Source: Bacteroidota bacterium
Lineage (GTDB): Bacteria; Bacteroidota; Bacteroidia; B-17B0; Aurantibacillaceae
Direction: 5' to 3'
Length of the DNA stretch: 9,463 nt
Assembly (NCBI GenBank): GCA_025359355.1
Contig: JANYGR010000083.1
Location: 1-9,463, forward strand
Shown here piece by piece: positions 7,226 through 9,463 of the stretch. The first letter of the stretch is position 1; each line of letters begins with the position of its first letter. Under the pieces are notes generated by a model, which did not search any database, was not told where the DNA came from, and saw nothing but the letters and a program-made list of their open reading frames with translations. Made by a program: the position numbers and the translations under genes.

Positions 7226-8654
7226 TTTTTGGTTTTGGTTTGTGGTTGTGAACTGGTTTTTTATGTTGTGGTTTTGGTTGCTCATTGTTTCCATTACTTG
7301 GTTTTGGTGGATGATTATGAACTGGTTTTTTATGCTGTGGCTTAGCTTGCTCGTTACCAGCATTATTAGGCCTTGGAGGATGATTATGAACTGGCTTTTT
7401 GTGTTGCGGTGGATTTGGATTCGATTCCTGTTGTGGCTTAACTGTTCTTTCTTCACCAGGCGTTGCATTGGCCGAAGCGGGCTTTGGATTTGGTTTACGA
7501 TTATTGTTATGGTTTTTCGATTTATGCTGTGGTTTCTTCTTCGTGTCAAAACGCGTTAACGAATCTTGCCCCACTACATTTTCATAATCCGGTAGTTTTG
7601 CTTCTGCAATTTCTTTATATAATTTAGCTTCTAATAAATCTGCTGGTTTAATGTTTTCAGCATTCAGTTTAAAAATTTCCTTCGTACGTGCGATGGTCAA
7701 TGGAATAAATACATCCGGCTCAGAGGTATAACTCCACCATATCACACGTTTAAAAATATCGGTCTTTTGGTGGAATGCAAATCCTTTTTCTGTAGCCAAA
7801 CGACGGTTGTCGATTTCCGGAAATTCTTTCAACGCATCTAAATAACTATCCAATTCGTAATTCAAACAACATTTCAATTTACCACATTGTCCCGCTAATT
7901 TCAAGGGATTTAATGATAATTGTTGGTAACGAGCAGCTGATGTAGAAACGGTTCTGAAATCATTTAACCAAGTAGAACAACATAGCTCTCTTCCACAGGA
8001 GCCAATAGCGCCGAGCCTTGCAGCTTCTTGTCTGGCACCAATTTGTTTCATTTCAATACGCACTTTAAACTCGTCGGCTAATACTTTAATGAGCTCTCTA
8101 AAATCAACACGACCATCAGCAGTATAGTAAAACACCGCTTTACTTTTATCGCCTTGAAATTCAACATCAGAAATTTTCATTTGTAATCCAAGCTTAAGCG
8201 CCAATGTGCGAGCCTTAAACATGGTATCAACTTCTAATTTTTGTGCTTCGCGCCATTTATCAATGTCTTGTTGTTTGGCTTTACGGTATATTTTTTTAAT
8301 ATCCGTACTGTCATAATCCATTGCTTTTTTCTTCAATTGCAAACGCACCAATTCTCCTGTGATGGAAACTACGCCAATATCATGGCCTGGAGATGATTCT
8401 GTTGCTACAATATCGCCCACGTTTAACGTTAAATTATTGACGTTGCGGTAAAACTCCTTACGTGAATTTTTAAATCTAATTTCAACCACATCGCAAGGTT
8501 CTTGACCTTCGGGCAAACGCATGTTCCCCAACCAATCAAACACATTTAATTTATTACAACCGCCACCCGTTCCGCACGAGCCGTTGTTGTTGCATCCTTT
8601 CGGAATGCCGGGTGTAGTATTATCGCTCCCTGTGGAGCAGCTTGTACAAGACAT
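7203..8654 (-). CDS. PSP1-domain protein, RicT/YaaT-like, with repeated His/Lys/Pro tail
   Basis: This 483-residue protein has a PSP1/RicT core (about 50-310). In Bacillus subtilis, RicT (YaaT) is part of the Fe-S and FAD-containing Ric complex that affects RNase Y and mRNA processing, biofilm and sporulation; the role in Bacteroidota is not known to me. The core shows the family's paired cysteine motifs CGRELCC (220-226) and CGKLKCC (257-263), candidate Fe-S ligands, and GARQEAARLGAIGSC before them. Residues 1-36 form an extra Cys-rich head (Cys 3, 6, 21, 27 and 33). From about 370 on, the chain is low-complexity and basic, ending in three 22-23-residue repeats beginning PQHKKPVHNH. The ATG at 8652-8654 is the natural start. 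It is the first gene of a likely operon with gldH and the small secreted protein, and is divergent from the SDR gene. Confidence 0.9.
   Translation of the reverse strand: MSCTSCSTGSDNTTPGIPKGCNNNGSCGTGGGCNKLNVFDWLGNMRLPEGQEPCDVVEIRFKNSRKEFYRNVNNLTLNVGDIVATESSPGHDIGVVSITGELVRLQLKKKAMDYDSTDIKKIYRKAKQQDIDKWREAQKLEVDTMFKARTLALKLGLQMKISDVEFQGDKSKAVFYYTADGRVDFRELIKVLADEFKVRIEMKQIGARQEAARLGAIGSCGRELCCSTWLNDFRTVSTSAARYQQLSLNPLKLAGQCGKLKCCLNYELDSYLDALKEFPEIDNRRLATEKGFAFHQKTDIFKRVIWWSYTSEPDVFIPLTIARTKEIFKLNAENIKPADLLEAKLYKEIAEAKLPDYENVVGQDSLTRFDTKKKPQHKSKNHNNNRKPNPKPASANATPGEERTVKPQQESNPNPPQHKKPVHNHPPRPNNAGNEQAKPQHKKPVHNHPPKPSNGNNEQPKPQHKKPVHNHKPKPKNDNPPQA
7206..7409 (-). repeat. Three 69-bp in-frame tandem repeats in the PSP1-gene tail
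   Basis: The sequence tgaactgg followed by a T-rich stretch recurs with an exact 69-base period (around 7250, 7319 and 7388). In the protein this gives units at residues 416-438, 439-461 and 462-483, each opening with PQHKKPVHNH and continuing with a Pro/Asn/Lys-rich part that diverges between copies. The last unit runs into the overlap with the gldH start. Exact codon-multiple spacing and conserved opening residues show that the repeats are maintained as protein, although copy number could change by slippage or recombination. Confidence 0.85.
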
Positions 8655-8839
8655 ATCAGTATATTTTATATAAAAAACTCAATTCTAAATTTCTAAAAAT
8701 GAGTTGCATAAATATAGTTATTTATTTTATAGTAAATTTTTGACGGTTTTAAGATTTATACACGAGTGATATGTTATATTTAACGTCATACTTCACAAAA
8801 CAAAATGCCAACGAATGTGTTGGCCATAAAAACACACAG

Positions 8840-9463
8840 ATGATTGCATTTATTACAGGCGCCACTTCAGGCATAGGAAAATCAACTGCGATAGAATTCG
8901 CCAAACATGGCTACGACCTAATTATTACTGGACGCAGACAAGAACGTTTAACTGAATTTAAAGCTGAATTAGAAACGACGTATTCTATTAAAGTAGTTGA
9001 TTTATGTTTTGATGTACGAGGCGAAGCGCAAGTAAATTCAGCCGTTGATGGTTTATCGGACGATTTTAAACGCATTGATGTATTGGTTAATAATGCAGGA
9101 TTAGCGGCTGGCTTATCAAGTTTTCAGGATGGAACTATAAATAACTGGGAACGCATGATAGACACTAATATCAAGGGATTACTTTATGTTAGCAAACGTA
9201 TTGCTAATCTCATGATCGCCAACAAAAAAGGACATATTATCAATGTAGGTTCAATTGCTGGAAAAGAAGTGTACGCTAATGGCAATGTATACTGTGCTAC
9301 CAAACATGCGGTAGATGCTTTAAATAAAGGAATGCGTATTGATTTATTACCTCACGGCATTAAAGTATCAGCTGTAAATCCAGGCATGGTAGAAACCGAA
9401 TTTAGCATTGTTCGTTTTGATGGAGACGAAGAGCGTGCTAAAAAAGTATATGAAAACATCGTT
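8840..9463 (+). CDS. Short-chain dehydrogenase/reductase (YdfG-like), partial at 3' end
   Basis: The first 208 codons of a classical SDR oxidoreductase are present and the gene runs off the right edge; full-length relatives are about 250 residues. The Rossmann nucleotide motif is TGATSGIG (6-13), and GRR (31-33) after the second strand favours NADP(H). NNAG is at 84-87. The catalytic set is Asn110, Ser138, Tyr151 and Lys155 (YCATK), and NPGMVETEFS (180-189) follows as usual. The overall pattern is closest to the YdfG group, which oxidises 3-hydroxy acids such as serine and allo-threonine; related SDRs act on other alcohols, so the substrate is only suggested. The ATG at 8840 gives MIAFITGATSGIG; an ATG at 8805 is in another frame. 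The gene is divergent from the PSP1 gene, and the 185-base gap between them holds no feature I can firmly name. Confidence 0.9.
   Translation, partial: MIAFITGATSGIGKSTAIEFAKHGYDLIITGRRQERLTEFKAELETTYSIKVVDLCFDVRGEAQVNSAVDGLSDDFKRIDVLVNNAGLAAGLSSFQDGTINNWERMIDTNIKGLLYVSKRIANLMIANKKGHIINVGSIAGKEVYANGNVYCATKHAVDALNKGMRIDLLPHGIKVSAVNPGMVETEFSIVRFDGDEERAKKVYENIV

Noticed and set aside
7206..7409. Regular 69-base repeats considered as a CRISPR array
   Set aside because: The period is a multiple of three, the repeats are contiguous within a coding frame, there are no unique spacers, and no cas genes are nearby.
7226..7549. N-terminal extension of the gldH frame by 108 codons
   Set aside because: It overlaps the PSP1 gene tail in another frame, is low-complexity, and would bury the lipoprotein signal peptide inside the protein.
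7041..7559. 172-codon plus-strand open frame rich in Trp, Phe and Leu, resembling a membrane protein
   Set aside because: It is the reverse complement of the His/Lys/Pro repeat tail and gldH 5' end. The hydrophobic look comes from reading repeated Asn/His/Lys/Pro codons backwards.
8676..8705. Small inverted repeat AACTCA...TGAGTT upstream of the PSP1 gene
   Set aside because: It has only six base pairs with an 18-base loop in very AT-rich DNA, so it is expected by chance and is not called as an operator or terminator.

Overview
The window is AT-rich, densely coded DNA from a member of the Bacteroidota. Three things point there: a gliding-motility lipoprotein of the GldH family, TAnnTTTG-type -7 promoter boxes with no clear Shine-Dalgarno sites, and a PSP1/RicT-type protein with a Cys-rich N-terminus. 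The exact genus cannot be read from the sequence.

Layout. Positions 1-105 hold the end of whatever lies to the left and a strong hairpin terminator for purQ. purQ (106-801, minus) encodes the glutaminase subunit of FGAM synthase. A 205-base gap with a degenerate palindrome separates it from a 1018-residue secreted protein with two amidohydrolase-type halves (1007-4063, minus); only the second half keeps the metal-binding histidines. A 275-base divergent intergenic region follows. It contains a 162-base, almost fully palindromic, non-coding element (4135-4296) flanked on each side by a Bacteroidota-type -7 box. To the right, on the plus strand, lie a four-helix membrane protein fused to a cytochrome c domain (4339-4944) and, 6 bases later, the ribosome-associated GTPase HflX (4951-6150), which must use a non-ATG start.

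A minus-strand cluster converges on hflX. In transcription order it is a RicT/YaaT-like PSP1-domain protein with a repeated His/Lys/Pro-rich tail (8654-7203), GldH (7225-6740, starting inside the PSP1 gene) and a small secreted Cys-containing protein of unknown function (6685-6155), which ends only 4 bases from hflX. A divergent short-chain dehydrogenase (8840 onward, plus) runs off the right edge.

The genes are mostly housekeeping or lineage-typical: purine synthesis, ribosome rescue or splitting, gliding motility and the cell envelope, and respiration. I see no defence system, CRISPR array, prophage or transposase. The most notable items are the long palindromic element between divergent promoters, the half-degenerate tandem amidohydrolase, the membrane-cytochrome fusion, and the repeat-tailed PSP1 protein overlapping gldH.
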